DNA of 64,000 nt from Williamsia faeni (GTDB lineage: Bacteria > Actinomycetota > Actinomycetes > Mycobacteriales > Mycobacteriaceae): NCBI GenBank assembly GCA_003202005.1, contig QJJF01000003.1, positions 124,001 through 188,000 of the forward strand, read 5' to 3'. Within the stretch, counting starts at the first letter, position 1. Each line of letters begins with the position of its first letter. Of the stretch, positions 10,806-21,301 are shown piece after piece. Under the pieces are notes generated by a model. It had not been told where the DNA came from. It worked only from the letters and a program-made list of their open reading frames with translations, and made no database searches. Both the position numbers and the translations under genes were made by a program.

Positions 10806-12317
10806 GTGAGCAAGTCAAGCGCGATACGTCAACTGGGTCCTGAACTGTCATTGGTCACCGGGATCAGCAAGGACGACGACGTTCTGGTCATCGGACTGAC
10901 CACCGCCGACGAGGACGGGGCCCCGAGCCTGGTCATCGGTGACGGCCTGCTCGACGATGCCACGGCCTCCGCCATCGACGATGCGCTCGCCGCCGTCGGC
11001 GCCAAGGGCTCGGCCGGCGAACTGACCAAACTCCCCGCCCCCGCAGGGCTGGGCGTGACATCGGTGCTCGCCGTCGGACTCGGCGCAGCAGAAAAACTCG
11101 ACGATGCCGAACACATTCGCCGTCAGGCAGGTGTGGCCGCGCGCAGCCTGCAAGGTGTGGCCACCGCTGTGACCAGCCTTCCGGTCGCCGATCTGGCAGC
11201 GACCGCCGAGGGGTTCTTCCTCGGCGCGTACCGCTTCGACGAGTTCCGTTCGACTCCGCCCGAGAAGGCTCCGCTGTCGGCGGTTCGCCTGATCGTGCCC
11301 GCGGCCGACAAGACCAACCAGGCCGAATTGGATCGCGCCAAGGCCATCGCCCGCGCCGTGTCCATCGCCCGCGACTTCGTGAACACCCCACCGAGCCACC
11401 TGTTCCCCGAGGAGTTCGCCGACCGCGCGAAGGCCCTCGGATCGGCTGCCGGACTCAAGGTCGAGATCCTCGACGAAACCGCCCTGGACAAGGCCGGCTA
11501 CGGCGGCATCGTCGGCGTCGGCAAGGGCAGCTCGCGTCCGCCACGCCTCGTGCGCCTGAGCCACAGCGCCGGAAGAAAGGCCAAGACCGTCGCCCTCGTC
11601 GGAAAGGGCGTCACTTTCGACACCGGTGGCATCTCGATCAAGCCGGCCGCCGGCATGGAGAACATGACCTCCGACATGGGCGGCGCCGCAGCCGTCATCG
11701 CCACCGCGATCCTGGCGGCCGAACTCAATGTCGGCGTCAACGTGATCGCCACGGTTCCGATGGCCGAGAACATGCCGTCGAGCACCGCGCAGCGTCCCGG
11801 TGACGTCCTGACCCAATACGGCGGCAAGACCGTCGAGGTCATCAACACCGACGCCGAGGGCCGGCTGATCCTGGCCGACGCCATCGTGCGCGCCTGCGAA
11901 GACGAGCCCGACTACCTGATCGACACCGCCACCCTGACCGGTGCGCAGCTGGTCGCCCTGGGCACCCGTACCCCGGGCGTGATGGGTACCGACGAGTTCC
12001 GCGACCGTGTCGCATCGATCTCGCAGGCAGAAGGTGAATCGGGTTGGCCGATGCCGTTTCCGGAAGAGCTCCGGCCGGATCTCGATTCCCGGGTCGCCGA
12101 TCTCGCCAACGTCACCAATCACCGGTGGGGCGGAATGCTCTCGGCCGGCATCTACCTCAAGGAGTTCGTTGCGAAGGACGTGCAGTGGGTCCACATCGAC
12201 ATCGCCGGGCCGGCTTTCAACACCGGCGGCCCTTGGGGTTACACCGGTAAGGGTGGAACCGGGGTGCCGGTACGGACCATCTTTGCGGTACTGGAGGACA
12301 TCGCTGCCGAAGGATGA
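10806..12317 (+). CDS. pepA: leucyl aminopeptidase (M17)
   Basis: Two-metal hexameric aminopeptidase that trims N-terminal residues from peptides in the cytosol. The 503-aa product begins at GTG 10806. Its C-terminal catalytic domain has [15 protein letters not shown] (metal and catalytic Lys), TSDMGGAA, and the family signature [13 protein letters not shown] near residue 350. N-terminal residues 1-170 are the variable macro-like domain. The stop overlaps the region ahead of dlaT. Order matches pepB (Rv2213); the ephD gene that follows in M. tuberculosis is missing. Confidence 0.95.
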   Translation: MSKSSAIRQLGPELSLVTGISKDDDVLVIGLTTADEDGAPSLVIGDGLLDDATASAIDDALAAVGAKGSAGELTKLPAPAGLGVTSVLAVGLGAAEKLDDAEHIRRQAGVAARSLQGVATAVTSLPVADLAATAEGFFLGAYRFDEFRSTPPEKAPLSAVRLIVPAADKTNQAELDRAKAIARAVSIARDFVNTPPSHLFPEEFADRAKALGSAAGLKVEILDETALDKAGYGGIVGVGKGSSRPPRLVRLSHSAGRKAKTVALVGKGVTFDTGGISIKPAAGMENMTSDMGGAAAVIATAILAAELNVGVNVIATVPMAENMPSSTAQRPGDVLTQYGGKTVEVINTDAEGRLILADAIVRACEDEPDYLIDTATLTGAQLVALGTRTPGVMGTDEFRDRVASISQAEGESGWPMPFPEELRPDLDSRVADLANVTNHRWGGMLSAGIYLKEFVAKDVQWVHIDIAGPAFNTGGPWGYTGKGGTGVPVRTIFAVLEDIAAEG

Positions 12318-12451
12318 GGCAAAAGGTAGGGTTTAGAACGGCGGTTCGCCTCATCCGGCGTATCACCAACCACATGCCTGCCACCAACACCGGTGGTTTG
12401 GCCCAGACCGTAGACCGCACACCGGTTCTCGAAATCAAGGAGTCGACAACG

Positions 12452-14203
12452 ATGGCCTTCTCCGTCCAAATGCCAGCCCTGGGTGAAAGCGTCACCGAAG
12501 GCACTGTCACCAGGTGGCTCAAGCAGGAGGGTGACACGGTCGAGGCCGACGAACCGTTGCTGGAAGTGTCGACCGACAAGGTCGACACCGAGATCCCGGC
12601 ACCGACGTCCGGCGTCCTGGTCAAGATCGTCGCGCAGGAAGACGATGTCGTCGAGGTCGGCGGCGAGCTCGGTCAGATCGGTGACGCCGGCGAGTCCGCC
12701 GGTGACAGTGCCCCGGCACAGGAAGCCGCCGAGCCGGAAGCCGCGGAACCTGAAGCAGAGCCCGAACCCGAATCCGAGCCCGAGGCACCGGCGGCTTCCG
12801 CTGCGTCGACCGGCGGGTCCGCCGAGGGCACCGACATCACGATGCCCGAACTGGGTGAGTCGGTCACCGAGGGAACCGTCACCCGTTGGCTCAAAGAGGT
12901 CGGCGATTCGGTCGCGGCCGACGAGCCACTCCTGGAGGTCTCCACAGACAAGGTCGACACCGAGATTCCGTCGCCTGTCGCCGGCACCCTGCTCGAGATC
13001 ATCGCCCTCGAGGACGACGTCATCGAGGTCGGCGGTCGCCTGGCCGTGGTCGGCTCTGCCGACTCCAAGCCCACCGTCGCTCCTTCCGCACCGGAGCCCG
13101 AGGCCGAGGCCGAACCGGAGCCCGAGCCCGAACCCGAGCCGGAGGCAAAGCCCGAGCCGGTCGCAGCATCGAAGCCGGCCCCGAAGGAAGAGCCTGCTCC
13201 GAAGGAAGAATCCAAGCCGGCAGCCGAGTCCGGGGCCGACCAGGAGTCGACCCCGTATGTGACCCCGCTGGTCCGCAAGCTCGCGGCCGAGAACAACGTC
13301 GACCTCAGCGCCATCAAGGGCACCGGTGTCGGTGGCCGCATCCGCAAGCAGGACGTGCTGGCCGCCGCCGAGGCCGCCAAGGCCCCCGCAGCTCCGGCAA
13401 CCCCGGAACCGGCTGCAGCACAGGCGAAGTCGGAACCCTCGAAGTCGGCGCCGGCCAAACCGAGCCCGGAACTCGCCAAACTGGTCGGCACCACGCAGAA
13501 GATCAACCGGATCCGGCAGATCACCGCCAAGAAGACCCGCGAATCCCTGCAGGAGAGCGCACAGCTCACCCAGGTGTTCGAGGTCGACATGACCAAGATC
13601 GCCACGCTGCGGGCAGCCGCGAAGGAAGGCTTCAAGGCCAGCGAGGGTGTCAACCTGACCTACCTGCCGTTCATCGCCAAGGCAGTCGTCGAGGCACTGA
13701 AAGCGCATCCGAACGTCAACGCCTCGATCGACGAAGAGGCCAAGGAGATCACGTACTACTCCAAGGTCCACCTCGGGATCGCGGTCGACACCGAGCAGGG
13801 TCTGCTCTCCCCGGTCATCCACAACGCCGACGATCTCTCGATCGCCGGTCTGGCACGGGCCATCGCGGACATCGCCGCGCGGGCACGGAGCAACAAACTC
13901 AAGCTCGACGACCTCACCGGTGGAACGTTCACCATCACCAACATCGGTAGCCAGGGCGCGCTCTTCGACACCCCGATCCTGGTTCCGCCGCAGGCGGCCA
14001 TGCTCGGTACGGGTGCCATCGTCAAGCGTCCGGTCGTGATGACCAGTGCGGACGGTTCGGAGTCGATCGCTGTGCGCTCGATGTCGTTCCTGCCGCTCAC
14101 CTACGATCACCGCCTGATCGACGGCGCTGACGCCGGCCGCTTCCTGAGCACCGTGAAGCATCGCCTCGAAGAAGCCGCGTTCGAGGCGGACCTGGGACTG
14201 TAA
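12452..14203 (+). CDS. dlaT: dihydrolipoamide acyltransferase E2 with two lipoyl domains (DlaT/SucB)
   Basis: E2 core of 2-oxoacid dehydrogenase complexes. The ATG at 12452 is chosen because an AAGGAG site precedes it by 9 bases and it begins the first lipoyl domain directly. The 583-aa chain has lipoyl domains at 1-80 and ~127-205, each with STDKVDTE (Lys43 and Lys167 are the lipoylation sites). Glu/Pro/Ala linkers separate them. An E3-binding domain ([17 protein letters not shown], ~265-310) follows, then a catalytic domain ending [17 protein letters not shown] with the catalytic His and Asp. In M. tuberculosis this protein serves pyruvate dehydrogenase and the peroxynitrite reductase complex. 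LipB and LipA, which attach its cofactor, lie just downstream. Confidence 0.95.
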   Translation: MAFSVQMPALGESVTEGTVTRWLKQEGDTVEADEPLLEVSTDKVDTEIPAPTSGVLVKIVAQEDDVVEVGGELGQIGDAGESAGDSAPAQEAAEPEAAEPEAEPEPESEPEAPAASAASTGGSAEGTDITMPELGESVTEGTVTRWLKEVGDSVAADEPLLEVSTDKVDTEIPSPVAGTLLEIIALEDDVIEVGGRLAVVGSADSKPTVAPSAPEPEAEAEPEPEPEPEPEAKPEPVAASKPAPKEEPAPKEESKPAAESGADQESTPYVTPLVRKLAAENNVDLSAIKGTGVGGRIRKQDVLAAAEAAKAPAAPATPEPAAAQAKSEPSKSAPAKPSPELAKLVGTTQKINRIRQITAKKTRESLQESAQLTQVFEVDMTKIATLRAAAKEGFKASEGVNLTYLPFIAKAVVEALKAHPNVNASIDEEAKEITYYSKVHLGIAVDTEQGLLSPVIHNADDLSIAGLARAIADIAARARSNKLKLDDLTGGTFTITNIGSQGALFDTPILVPPQAAMLGTGAIVKRPVVMTSADGSESIAVRSMSFLPLTYDHRLIDGADAGRFLSTVKHRLEEAAFEADLGL

Positions 14204-14211
14204 GAAAGTCC

Positions 14212-15111
14212 ATGCGGATCGCCATAGCGGGATCTTCTGGTCTGATCGGCTCGGCCCTGGTGGAAAGTCTCACCGGGGCCGGCCACCAGGTCCTCCGCCT
14301 GGTTCGCCAACCCTCTACCGCCCCGGACCAGATCCATTGGGCGCCTGATTCATTCGGCATCGATCCCAAAGCATTGGATGGGGTCGGTGCGGTGGTCAAC
14401 CTCTGTGGTCGGGGTATCGCCGACCACCGGTGGTCGGGACGTGTGAAGCAAGAGATCCGGGACAGCCGGATCATCCCGACACAAGTCCTTGCCGAGAGCG
14501 TGCGACTCGCCGGCGTCCCGATTTTTGTGAGTTCCAGCGCAACCGGCTTCTACGGCGACACCGGTTCACGAGCCGTGACCGAGAAGGACGCCGCCGGAAC
14601 CGGGTTCCTGGCCGATCTCACCACCGACTGGGAAGCCGCGGCGCTCACCGCTGCGGCGTCCGGATCCTCGACCAGGATCGCCCTGATCCGCACCGCGCCG
14701 GTGCTGTCGCAGTCCGGCGGCCTGCTCGGCAAGCTGCGACCGCTGTACCGGCTCGGCCTCGGTGGCCGCCTGGGCAACGGTCGGCAGTACTTCCCGTGGA
14801 TCAGTCTTCTCGACGCGGTACGGGTCCTGGAGTTCGTGTTGACGCGGCCGCTGGCCGGTCCGGTCAACATGTGCGGACCCCGAGCGGTCACGAACGCCGA
14901 GTTCACGAAGGCTTTCGGGCGTGCCGTCGGGCGGCCCACGGTGTTCGCGGTACCGGGTGTCGTGCTGTCGAAGGCAGTCGGTGAGATGGCCGAGGAAATG
15001 TTGTTGCAGGGTCAGAACGTTGTACCTGAAGTGCTGATCGACAACGGCTTCGAATTCCGTCATCCCACCCTCGCCTCTGCGCTCGCATACGCGTTGGGCA
15101 AGGCGTCGTGA
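14212..15111 (+). CDS. TIGR01777-family SDR epimerase (Rv2216-like)
   Basis: Atypical extended short-chain dehydrogenase of unknown substrate. The 299-aa product opens with [16 protein letters not shown], an NAD(P)-binding GxxGxxG variant, and has [15 protein letters not shown], where the Ser/Tyr active-site region of the family lies, followed by [17 protein letters not shown]. It starts 8 bases after dlaT and its stop codon overlaps the lipB start, so it is translated within the dlaT-lipB-lipA operon. The position is conserved in mycobacteria (Rv2216), but no role in lipoate metabolism is established to my knowledge. Confidence 0.88.
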   Translation: MRIAIAGSSGLIGSALVESLTGAGHQVLRLVRQPSTAPDQIHWAPDSFGIDPKALDGVGAVVNLCGRGIADHRWSGRVKQEIRDSRIIPTQVLAESVRLAGVPIFVSSSATGFYGDTGSRAVTEKDAAGTGFLADLTTDWEAAALTAAASGSSTRIALIRTAPVLSQSGGLLGKLRPLYRLGLGGRLGNGRQYFPWISLLDAVRVLEFVLTRPLAGPVNMCGPRAVTNAEFTKAFGRAVGRPTVFAVPGVVLSKAVGEMAEEMLLQGQNVVPEVLIDNGFEFRHPTLASALAYALGKAS

Positions 15112-15860
15112 TGTCCAGTGCCCGTCTGTCCGACACGCCCCTCGAAATCCGCTGGCTCGGCCGCGTCGACTACCAGGAGACCTTCGACCTGCAGCACCGG
15201 CTGGCGAACGAACGTGCCGACGGCGTCCTCGACCACGACGTCCTGCTGATGCTCGAACATCCGTCGGTGTACACCGCGGGCCGGCGGACCGAGGATGCGG
15301 ATCGTCCCACCGACGGCTCACCCGTGATCGACGTCGACCGCGGCGGCAAGATCACCTGGCACGGCCCCGGACAGCTTGTCGCCTACCCGATTGTTGCGTT
15401 GGCCAGTCCGGTCGATGTGGTCGATTACGTCCGGCGCCTGGAAGAGGCGATGATCCACGTCTGCGAGGCGTTGGGGTTGCCGACCTTCCGCGTCGACGGC
15501 CGTTCGGGTGTCTGGGCGGTCGATAGCCCGGGCCTCGACGCGCCCGGGCCCCGCCCCGACCGCAAGATCGGCGCGATCGGCATCCGGGTGGCACGGGCGG
15601 TGGCGCTGCACGGAATCGCCTTGAACTGCGATCCTGACCTGCGTGCCTTCGAAGCCATCATTCCCTGCGGCATACCCGACGCCGGGGCCGGATCCCTCAC
15701 GAACGAACTCGGTCGCCCGATCACCGTCGACGAGGTCCGGCCGCTGCTCACCAAGGCGGTGGTCGACGCCCTCGACGGGACGTTGCCCGTCACCACACAC
15801 TCTGCATCAACCACGGTCACCGAGCGTGACAATCAACCCCGCGTAGGATCACTCCAGTGA
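15108..15860 (+). CDS. lipB: octanoyl-ACP:protein octanoyltransferase
   Basis: Transfers octanoate from acyl carrier protein to lipoyl domains, giving the substrate for LipA. The 250-aa product has the expected [34 protein letters not shown], and the catalytic dyad: Lys in [10 protein letters not shown] and Cys in FEAIIPCGI. Initiation is at GTG 15108 or the adjacent ATG 15111, overlapping the epimerase stop. The lipA start overlaps the end of this gene by 4 bases. Order lipB-lipA is standard. Confidence 0.95.
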   Translation: MMSSARLSDTPLEIRWLGRVDYQETFDLQHRLANERADGVLDHDVLLMLEHPSVYTAGRRTEDADRPTDGSPVIDVDRGGKITWHGPGQLVAYPIVALASPVDVVDYVRRLEEAMIHVCEALGLPTFRVDGRSGVWAVDSPGLDAPGPRPDRKIGAIGIRVARAVALHGIALNCDPDLRAFEAIIPCGIPDAGAGSLTNELGRPITVDEVRPLLTKAVVDALDGTLPVTTHSASTTVTERDNQPRVGSLQ

Positions 15861-16909
15861 CTGTTTCTCACGACAAACCAGCCAAATCGAGCGCTACGGC
15901 AGCAGCAGGCCCGGGTGGACGCAAACTTCTGCGCCTCGAGGCCCGCAACTCCGAGACCCCGATCGAGCGCAAGCCGTCGTGGATCAAGACCCGCGCCACC
16001 ATGGGCCCGGAGTTCACCGAACTCAAGGCGCTGGTCAAGAGCGAGGGCCTGCACACCGTCTGCGAAGAGGCCGGCTGCCCCAACATCTACGAGTGCTGGG
16101 AAGACCGCGAGGCCACCTTCCTGATCGGCGGCGAGCAGTGCACCCGCCGCTGCGACTTCTGCCAGATCGACACCGGCAAGCCCGACGATCTCGATCGCGA
16201 CGAGCCCCGCCGGGTGGCCGAGAGTGTCGCCACCATGGGTCTGCGCTACTCCACCGTGACCGGTGTGGCCCGCGACGACCTCCCCGACGGCGGTGCCTGG
16301 CTCTATGCCGAGACGGTCCGGTACATCAAACAACTCAACCCGACCACCGGCGTCGAGCTGCTGATCCCCGATTTCAACGCCGATCCCGACCAGATGGCCG
16401 AGGTCTTCGCTTCGCGCCCAGAGGTGTTGGCGCACAACGTCGAAACCGTGCCGCGCATCTTCAAGCGGATCCGTCCGGCATTCCGTTACCAGCGCAGCCT
16501 CGACGTCATCACCGCAGCCCGCGATGCCGGCCTGGTGACCAAGTCGAACCTGATCCTCGGTATGGGCGAAACCCCTGAGGAGGTCACCGAGGCGATGGTC
16601 GACCTGCACGAGGCCGGCTGCGACATCCTCACCATCACGCAGTACCTGCGTCCGTCGCCGCGGCACCATCCGGTGGACCGGTGGGTCAAGCCCGAGGAGT
16701 TCGTCGAACATTCGACGTTCGCCGAGAACCTCGGCTACGCCGGTGTCATGGCCGGACCACTGGTTCGCTCCTCGTACCGGGCCGGACGTCTGTACGCGCA
16801 GGCGATGAAGCATCACGGACGGGAACTCCCCGAAGCGATGTCGCATCTCGCCGACGGCGGAACCGCCAGCCAGGAAGCCTCGTCACTGATTGCCCGACTC
16901 GCTCGCTGA
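15857..16909 (+). CDS. lipA: lipoyl synthase, radical SAM
   Basis: Inserts two sulfurs into octanoyl-lipoyl domains using S-adenosylmethionine and two 4Fe-4S clusters. The 350-aa product from GTG 15857 has the auxiliary-cluster cysteines in [12 protein letters not shown] (about residues 55-66) and the radical SAM triad in CTRRCDFCQ (about 95-103). [16 protein letters not shown] and the C-terminal HH motif region are also present. It overlaps lipB by 4 bases. Probable clients in this window are DlaT; H-protein, which works with GcvT, is encoded elsewhere. Confidence 0.97.
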   Translation: MTVSHDKPAKSSATAAAGPGGRKLLRLEARNSETPIERKPSWIKTRATMGPEFTELKALVKSEGLHTVCEEAGCPNIYECWEDREATFLIGGEQCTRRCDFCQIDTGKPDDLDRDEPRRVAESVATMGLRYSTVTGVARDDLPDGGAWLYAETVRYIKQLNPTTGVELLIPDFNADPDQMAEVFASRPEVLAHNVETVPRIFKRIRPAFRYQRSLDVITAARDAGLVTKSNLILGMGETPEEVTEAMVDLHEAGCDILTITQYLRPSPRHHPVDRWVKPEEFVEHSTFAENLGYAGVMAGPLVRSSYRAGRLYAQAMKHHGRELPEAMSHLADGGTASQEASSLIARLAR

Positions 16910-17008
16910 ACGCTGATCGGCGCTCTCCACGAGCCGAGTCACACCGCCGGCCGAGTCCGGGGTACCGCGTTGACCGGACCCCGACCACGGGCCAGTATCC
17001 TGGTGGGT

Positions 17009-17749
17009 ATGGCGAAGGCAACAAAAGCGACAAAGGAATCAAAGGCAGCCGCGAAGGCTGCTCGTAGGGAAGCGTCGCGCGCTCGCCGCAAACAGCTGTG
17101 GCAGGCGTTCCAGATGCAGCGCAAAGAAGACAAGCTGCTGTTGCCCCTGATGATCGGCGTGATCGTCGGCTTGACGGTGATCGCGGTTCTCATCGGGATC
17201 TTCATCGGCGGTCTGATCTTTGTCCTTCCGATGGGCATCCTGCTCGGTGTGCTGCTCGCGTTCCTCATCTTCGGACGCCGCGTGCAGAAGACGGTGTTCA
17301 AGAAGGCCGACGGTCAGGCCGGTGCCGCTGCCTGGGCCCTCGACAACATGCGTGGGCAATGGCGGGTCAAGCAGGCCGTCTCCGGAACCGCCCAACTCGA
17401 CGCCATCCATCGCGTGATCGGAAAGCCGGGTGTGATCCTGGTCGCCGAAGGCTCTCCCGTCCGCACCAAGTCGTTGCTGGCCCAGGAGAAGAAGCGCGTT
17501 GCCCGCATCGTCGGCGACACTCCGATCTACGACATCACCGTCGGCAACGAAGAGGGTCAGATCCCGCTGAAGAACCTTGAGCGGCACCTGAACAAACTCC
17601 CGAACAACATCGACAAGAAGCGCATCGACCAGCTCGAGTCGCGCCTTGCCGCACTCGGTGGCAAAACGCCCGGTCCGGGCATGCCCAAGGGCCCGATGCC
17701 CGCAGGCGCCAAGATGCGCAGCATCCAGCGCACCGCACGTCGTCGCTGA
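17009..17749 (+). CDS. DUF4191 membrane protein (Rv2219-like)
   Basis: Function unknown. Start ATG 17009 gives MAKATKATKESKAAAK, matching the Lys/Ala-rich start of the mycobacterial homolog, and is preferred to an in-frame upstream start at 16970. The 246-aa product has a basic N-terminus with QLWQAFQMQRKEDK, two transmembrane helices (about 45-95, LLLPLMIGVIVGLTVIAVLI onward), and a cytoplasmic C-terminal domain with GVILVAEGSP and a basic tail ending TARRR. It lies 99 bases after lipA and ends just before a strong terminator. Confidence 0.88.
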   Translation: MAKATKATKESKAAAKAARREASRARRKQLWQAFQMQRKEDKLLLPLMIGVIVGLTVIAVLIGIFIGGLIFVLPMGILLGVLLAFLIFGRRVQKTVFKKADGQAGAAAWALDNMRGQWRVKQAVSGTAQLDAIHRVIGKPGVILVAEGSPVRTKSLLAQEKKRVARIVGDTPIYDITVGNEEGQIPLKNLERHLNKLPNNIDKKRIDQLESRLAALGGKTPGPGMPKGPMPAGAKMRSIQRTARRR

Positions 17750-17764
17750 TCACCCCAGATCAAC

Positions 17765-17802
17765 AAAAAACCACCCGCGCCAGTTGGAACGGGTGGTTTT
17801 TT
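17765..17802. terminator. bidirectional intrinsic terminator
   Basis: A 13-bp perfect stem, AAAAAACCACCCG with CGGGTGGTTTTTT, has a 12-nt loop and A/T runs on both flanks. It serves the DUF4191 gene and the convergent RDD gene. Confidence 0.9.
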
Positions 17803-17810
17803 CTGTGCTG

Positions 17811-18290
17811 TCAGCGAGTGCGAATCAATGCGGTACCGGTGGCCCGATCGTGCATACCGCGTCCGTCGTAGTCGTTGATCAGTGGTGGCACCAGGAAGAC
17901 GATGAGGATCTGCCGGACGAATGCGCGGACGAAGCCGACCCGTACTCCCCCGTCGACGCGGGCCACCCGCATGCCGGTGAGGAACTGTCCCGGGGTGAAG
18001 CCGAATGCGGTCACCGACCCGACACCGACCACAAACCAGACGAGCAGCACCACGTTCGACAGGATCGGCGACTCCAGGTCACGGACGAAGATCAGCGTGA
18101 CACCACCGGACATCAGCCAGTCGGCGAGCAAACCGAGGCAGCGATGCCAGGACGATGCCAGTGAGTTCGGGCCGGACTCGGGCAGACCGAGCTTTTCGCC
18201 GCGGTATGAACCTACTTCGCCGTTCTCTCCGAGTGCCGCCTGCGGACCAGAAAGCCACGATCCGGTGATTCGTCCCATGGGCTCAATCAT
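17811..18290 (-). CDS. RDD-family membrane protein (Rv2219A-like)
   Basis: Small multi-pass membrane protein of unknown function. The 159-aa product has the family opening SWHRCLGLLADWLMSGG (Arg-x-x-Asp region near residue 50), a second hydrophobic segment VVLLVWFVVGVGSVTA, and GFTPGQFLTGMRVARVDGG near residue 115, followed by a third helix. Start is ambiguous: ATG 18290 or ATG 18278 (MGRITGSW), neither with a strong ribosome site. The gene is divergent from glnA1, and the position matches Rv2219A. Confidence 0.82.
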   Translation of the reverse strand: MIEPMGRITGSWLSGPQAALGENGEVGSYRGEKLGLPESGPNSLASSWHRCLGLLADWLMSGGVTLIFVRDLESPILSNVVLLVWFVVGVGSVTAFGFTPGQFLTGMRVARVDGGVRVGFVRAFVRQILIVFLVPPLINDYDGRGMHDRATGTALIRTR

Positions 18291-18368
18291 AGATGTGCTG
18301 GGAGAACAGCCTCACCACGCATTGTGCGGCCCATCTCACACAACAAATCGACATGGTCAGACGCACGT

Positions 18369-18406
18369 AACACGGGCGAAACACCGAAGTATCCGCCTAG
18401 CAACCT
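18369..18406 (+). promoter_or_regulatory. double GlnR box upstream of glnA1
   Basis: The sequence reads GTAAC-6-GAAAC-6-GTATC-6-GCAAC. That is two consecutive GlnR boxes (18369-18384 and 18391-18406) with the exact spacing of the actinobacterial consensus gTnAC-n6-GaAAC. The first box is perfect, the second degenerate. It lies about 125-165 bases upstream of the glnA1 GTG, where GlnR activates glnA in Streptomyces and mycobacteria under nitrogen limitation. Confidence 0.8.
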
Positions 18407-18532
18407 GACGTCAATACGGTCAGCGTTGATGATCCGCCACTCTACAGTGGACAAGGACAATCGCCAGCCCTTGCAAAATCCATGAATCTGGCGCTGGCAG
18501 CAATTGGGCACGAGTGAAGGAGTCACCCGCAG

Positions 18533-19966
18533 GTGTACAACACAAAGGAAGAACTGCTCGAGGGCATCAAGGCTGAAGGTGTCGAATACGTCGACATCCG
18601 CTTCTGCGACCTCCCCGGAACGATGCAGCATTTCTCGATCCCGGCAACGGCCTTCGACGAAAGCGTCTTCGAGGACGGCCTGGCATTCGACGGTTCGTCG
18701 ATTCGCGGCTTCCAGTCGATCGACGAGTCGGACATGATGTTGCTGCCCGACCCCACCACCGCACGCATCGATCCTTTCCGCAAGGCGAAGACGATGAATG
18801 TGACTTTCTTCGTGCACGACCCGTTCACTCGCGAGTCCTACAGCCGCGACCCGCGCAACGTTGCCCGCAAGGCCGAGGATTACCTGGCCAGCACCGGCAT
18901 CGCCGACACCTGCTTCTTCGGCGCCGAGGCCGAGTTCTACATCTTCGACTCGGTGTCGTTCAGCTCTGAGGTCAACGGCACCCACTACAACGTGGAGTCC
19001 GAATCGGGCTGGTGGAACGCGGGTTCCCAGGTTGATCCCGACGGATCACCGAACCTCGGCTACAAGGTCCGCCAGAAGGGTGGCTACTTCCCCGTCGCGC
19101 CGTACGACCACTACGTCGACCTGCGCGATGAGATCTCGACCAACCTGACCAACGCCGGGTTCATCCTCGAGCGCGGCCACCATGAGGTCGGCACCGGCGG
19201 CCAGACCGAGATCAACTACAAGTTCAACACGCTGCTGCACGCCGCTGACGACGTTCAGCTGTTCAAGTACATCGTGAAGAACACCGCATGGCAGAACGGC
19301 AAGACCGTCACGTTCATGCCCAAGCCCCTGTTCGGCGACAACGGTTCGGGCATGCACGCCCACCAGTCGCTGTGGAAAGACGGCAAGCCGCTCTTCCACG
19401 ACGAGGCCGGCTACGCGGGACTGTCCGACCTGGCTCGCCACTACATCGGCGGCATCCTGCACCACGCCCCGTCGCTGCTGGCATTCACCAACCCCACGGT
19501 GAACTCCTACAAGCGTCTGGTCCCGGGTTACGAAGCTCCGATCAACCTGGTGTACAGCCAGCGCAACCGCTCCGCGTGTGTGCGTATCCCGATCACGGGC
19601 AACAACCCGAAGGCCAAGCGCCTCGAGTTCCGTTGCCCCGACAGCTCGGGCAACCCGTACTTCGCGTTCGCCGCCATGATGATGGCCGGCCTCGACGGCA
19701 TCAAGAACAAGATCGAGCCGCACGAGCCCGTCGACAAGGACCTCTACGAGCTCCCGCCGGAGGAGGCCAAGGGCATCCCGCAGGCTCCGACCTCGCTCGG
19801 CGCCGTCATCGACCGCCTCGAGGAGGATCACGACTACCTCACCGAGGGTGGCGTGTTCACCGAGGACCTCATCGAGACCTGGGTCAGCTTCAAGCGTGAG
19901 CAGGAAATCGAGCCCGTCCAGATCCGCCCTCACCCGTACGAGTTCGCGCTCTACTACGACGTGTGA
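18533..19966 (+). CDS. glnA: glutamine synthetase type I-beta (GlnA1)
   Basis: Main ammonium-assimilating enzyme: glutamate + NH4+ + ATP to glutamine. The 477-aa product starts at GTG 18533 with AAGGAG 10 bases upstream. It has [39 protein letters not shown] (ATP/Glu region) and [13 protein letters not shown]-like sequence as [13 protein letters not shown]. The loop [11 protein letters not shown] holds Tyr405, matching the adenylylation site of type I-beta enzymes; GlnE, encoded at 54282-57311, is the matching adenylyltransferase. In M. tuberculosis glnE directly follows; here ~34 kb intervene. Probably controlled by the upstream GlnR boxes. Confidence 0.97.
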   Translation: MYNTKEELLEGIKAEGVEYVDIRFCDLPGTMQHFSIPATAFDESVFEDGLAFDGSSIRGFQSIDESDMMLLPDPTTARIDPFRKAKTMNVTFFVHDPFTRESYSRDPRNVARKAEDYLASTGIADTCFFGAEAEFYIFDSVSFSSEVNGTHYNVESESGWWNAGSQVDPDGSPNLGYKVRQKGGYFPVAPYDHYVDLRDEISTNLTNAGFILERGHHEVGTGGQTEINYKFNTLLHAADDVQLFKYIVKNTAWQNGKTVTFMPKPLFGDNGSGMHAHQSLWKDGKPLFHDEAGYAGLSDLARHYIGGILHHAPSLLAFTNPTVNSYKRLVPGYEAPINLVYSQRNRSACVRIPITGNNPKAKRLEFRCPDSSGNPYFAFAAMMMAGLDGIKNKIEPHEPVDKDLYELPPEEAKGIPQAPTSLGAVIDRLEEDHDYLTEGGVFTEDLIETWVSFKREQEIEPVQIRPHPYEFALYYDV

Positions 19967-19987
19967 TTCGTGTGATCGTTTGATCTG

Positions 19988-20043
19988 ACAAATCCGGCCC
20001 GGCCTTCTGCAGAAATGCAGATCGCCGGGCCGGATTTGTTTGT
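19988..20043 (+). terminator. intrinsic terminator after glnA1
   Basis: A 16-bp perfect stem (19988-20003 with 20024-20039) with a small internal CTGCA/TGCAG stem in the loop is followed by TTTGT. It lies between glnA1 and the convergent P450 gene and marks the left edge of the catabolic island. Confidence 0.85.
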
Positions 20044-20048
20044 CGAGC

Positions 20049-21284
20049 TCACACCACTGATGCCCTGATCGGCAGGTGTTTGAGTCCGCCGACGAAGGTG
20101 GTTTCGATCAGTTCGGGTTGGCCGGTGAGTTCCACCGACCGTAGACGGGGCAGCAATTCCGAATAGAAGCTGCTGACCTCCATGCGAGCCAGTGCCGCCC
20201 CAAGGCAGAAATGGACCCCGTATCCGAACGCCACGTGGTTGTTCGGGCTGCGGCCGACATCAAATCGGAATGGATCCTCGAAGACGTCTTCATCCCGATT
20301 GCCCGACACATACGAGAGCAGTAATGACTCCCCCTGCGTGATCGGCACACCCCGCACCTCGGTGTCCTGGGTCGCGGTCCGCATGAATGCCTTGACGGGT
20401 GTGGTCCACCGGATCATCTCTTCGGCGGCCGATGCCATCAACCCCGGATCGGCGACCAAACGTGCTCGCTCATCCGGGTTTTCGATCAGTGCCTGCATGC
20501 CGCCGGAGATCGTTGCGCTGGTGGTGTCGTGGCCTGCCGTGGCGATGATCAGGTAGTACCCCACCGTCTCGATATCCGACAGCGGCTCACCGTCGATCGT
20601 CGCGTTGGCAATGGTGGACGCCAGATCGTCGGTGGGATGTTCACGCCGGGACGCGGTCACCCCGTTGAAGTACTCGAACATCTCCAGCAGAGCCATGGTT
20701 CGATCTTCTTCGGTTGCACCGCGGTGATACTCCGGCTCGTCACTACCGAGCAACTCCTGCGTCAGCTTGAGCATCAGCGGAAAGTCGGACTCGGGCACAC
20801 CGAGCAGCGACATGATCACGTACAAGGGATAATTCACCGCAACCTCTTGGACGAAGTCGCAGTCGCCATCCATGGCGCGCATCTTGTCGACATAAATGGT
20901 TGCGAGCTCGGCGACGCGGGCCTTCATTGCCTTCATCGCTTTGGGACGGAACCAGTCCCCCGCGATCGCGCGCACCACCTTGTGCTCGGGATCGTCCATG
21001 TGGATCAGCGTTTTCACCTGGCTCGCGATATCGGTCTCTTCCTGCACCGACTTGATCAGAACCGGACGCGGATAGTTGGTGAACAGGGTGTTGTTGCGCG
21101 AAACCGCCATGATGTCTTCATGTTTGGTGATCGCCCAGAACGGGCGATAGTGCGGCTCCTCCACCCTCGAGACCGGAGCCGTCGCACGCAGATGGGTCAG
21201 CGCACTGTGTAAGCGCGCGTCATCGGCATACGCCGACGGATCGGCCAACACCCGTGCTGCGTCCTCAATACCCGGAACTGCCAT
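20049..21284 (-). CDS. cytochrome P450
   Basis: Soluble class I P450 monooxygenase needing a ferredoxin and reductase that are not encoded nearby. Start ATG 21284 has AGGGGA 7 bases upstream and is preferred to 21305. The 411-aa product has the I-helix AGHDTTSATI, the ExxR motif EEMIRW, and the heme loop FGYGVHFCLGAALARME with Cys360 as the thiolate ligand. It follows the DapB-like gene by 17 bases, so the two probably form an operon. Likely role is hydroxylation of the island's unactivated substrate. I cannot assign a CYP family; the overall look is of the soluble terpene/sterol-type actinobacterial P450s (for example CYP108, CYP111, CYP124). Confidence 0.93.
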   Translation of the reverse strand: MAVPGIEDAARVLADPSAYADDARLHSALTHLRATAPVSRVEEPHYRPFWAITKHEDIMAVSRNNTLFTNYPRPVLIKSVQEETDIASQVKTLIHMDDPEHKVVRAIAGDWFRPKAMKAMKARVAELATIYVDKMRAMDGDCDFVQEVAVNYPLYVIMSLLGVPESDFPLMLKLTQELLGSDEPEYHRGATEEDRTMALLEMFEYFNGVTASRREHPTDDLASTIANATIDGEPLSDIETVGYYLIIATAGHDTTSATISGGMQALIENPDERARLVADPGLMASAAEEMIRWTTPVKAFMRTATQDTEVRGVPITQGESLLLSYVSGNRDEDVFEDPFRFDVGRSPNNHVAFGYGVHFCLGAALARMEVSSFYSELLPRLRSVELTGQPELIETTFVGGLKHLPIRASVV

Positions 21285-21301
21285 ACGAATTCCCCTACAC
21301 A

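Noticed and set aside
12239-14161. 640-codon minus-strand open frame rich in Gly, Leu, Arg and Phe
   Set aside because: Shadow of dlaT; the odd composition mirrors the repeated Glu/Pro/Ala codons of its linkers.
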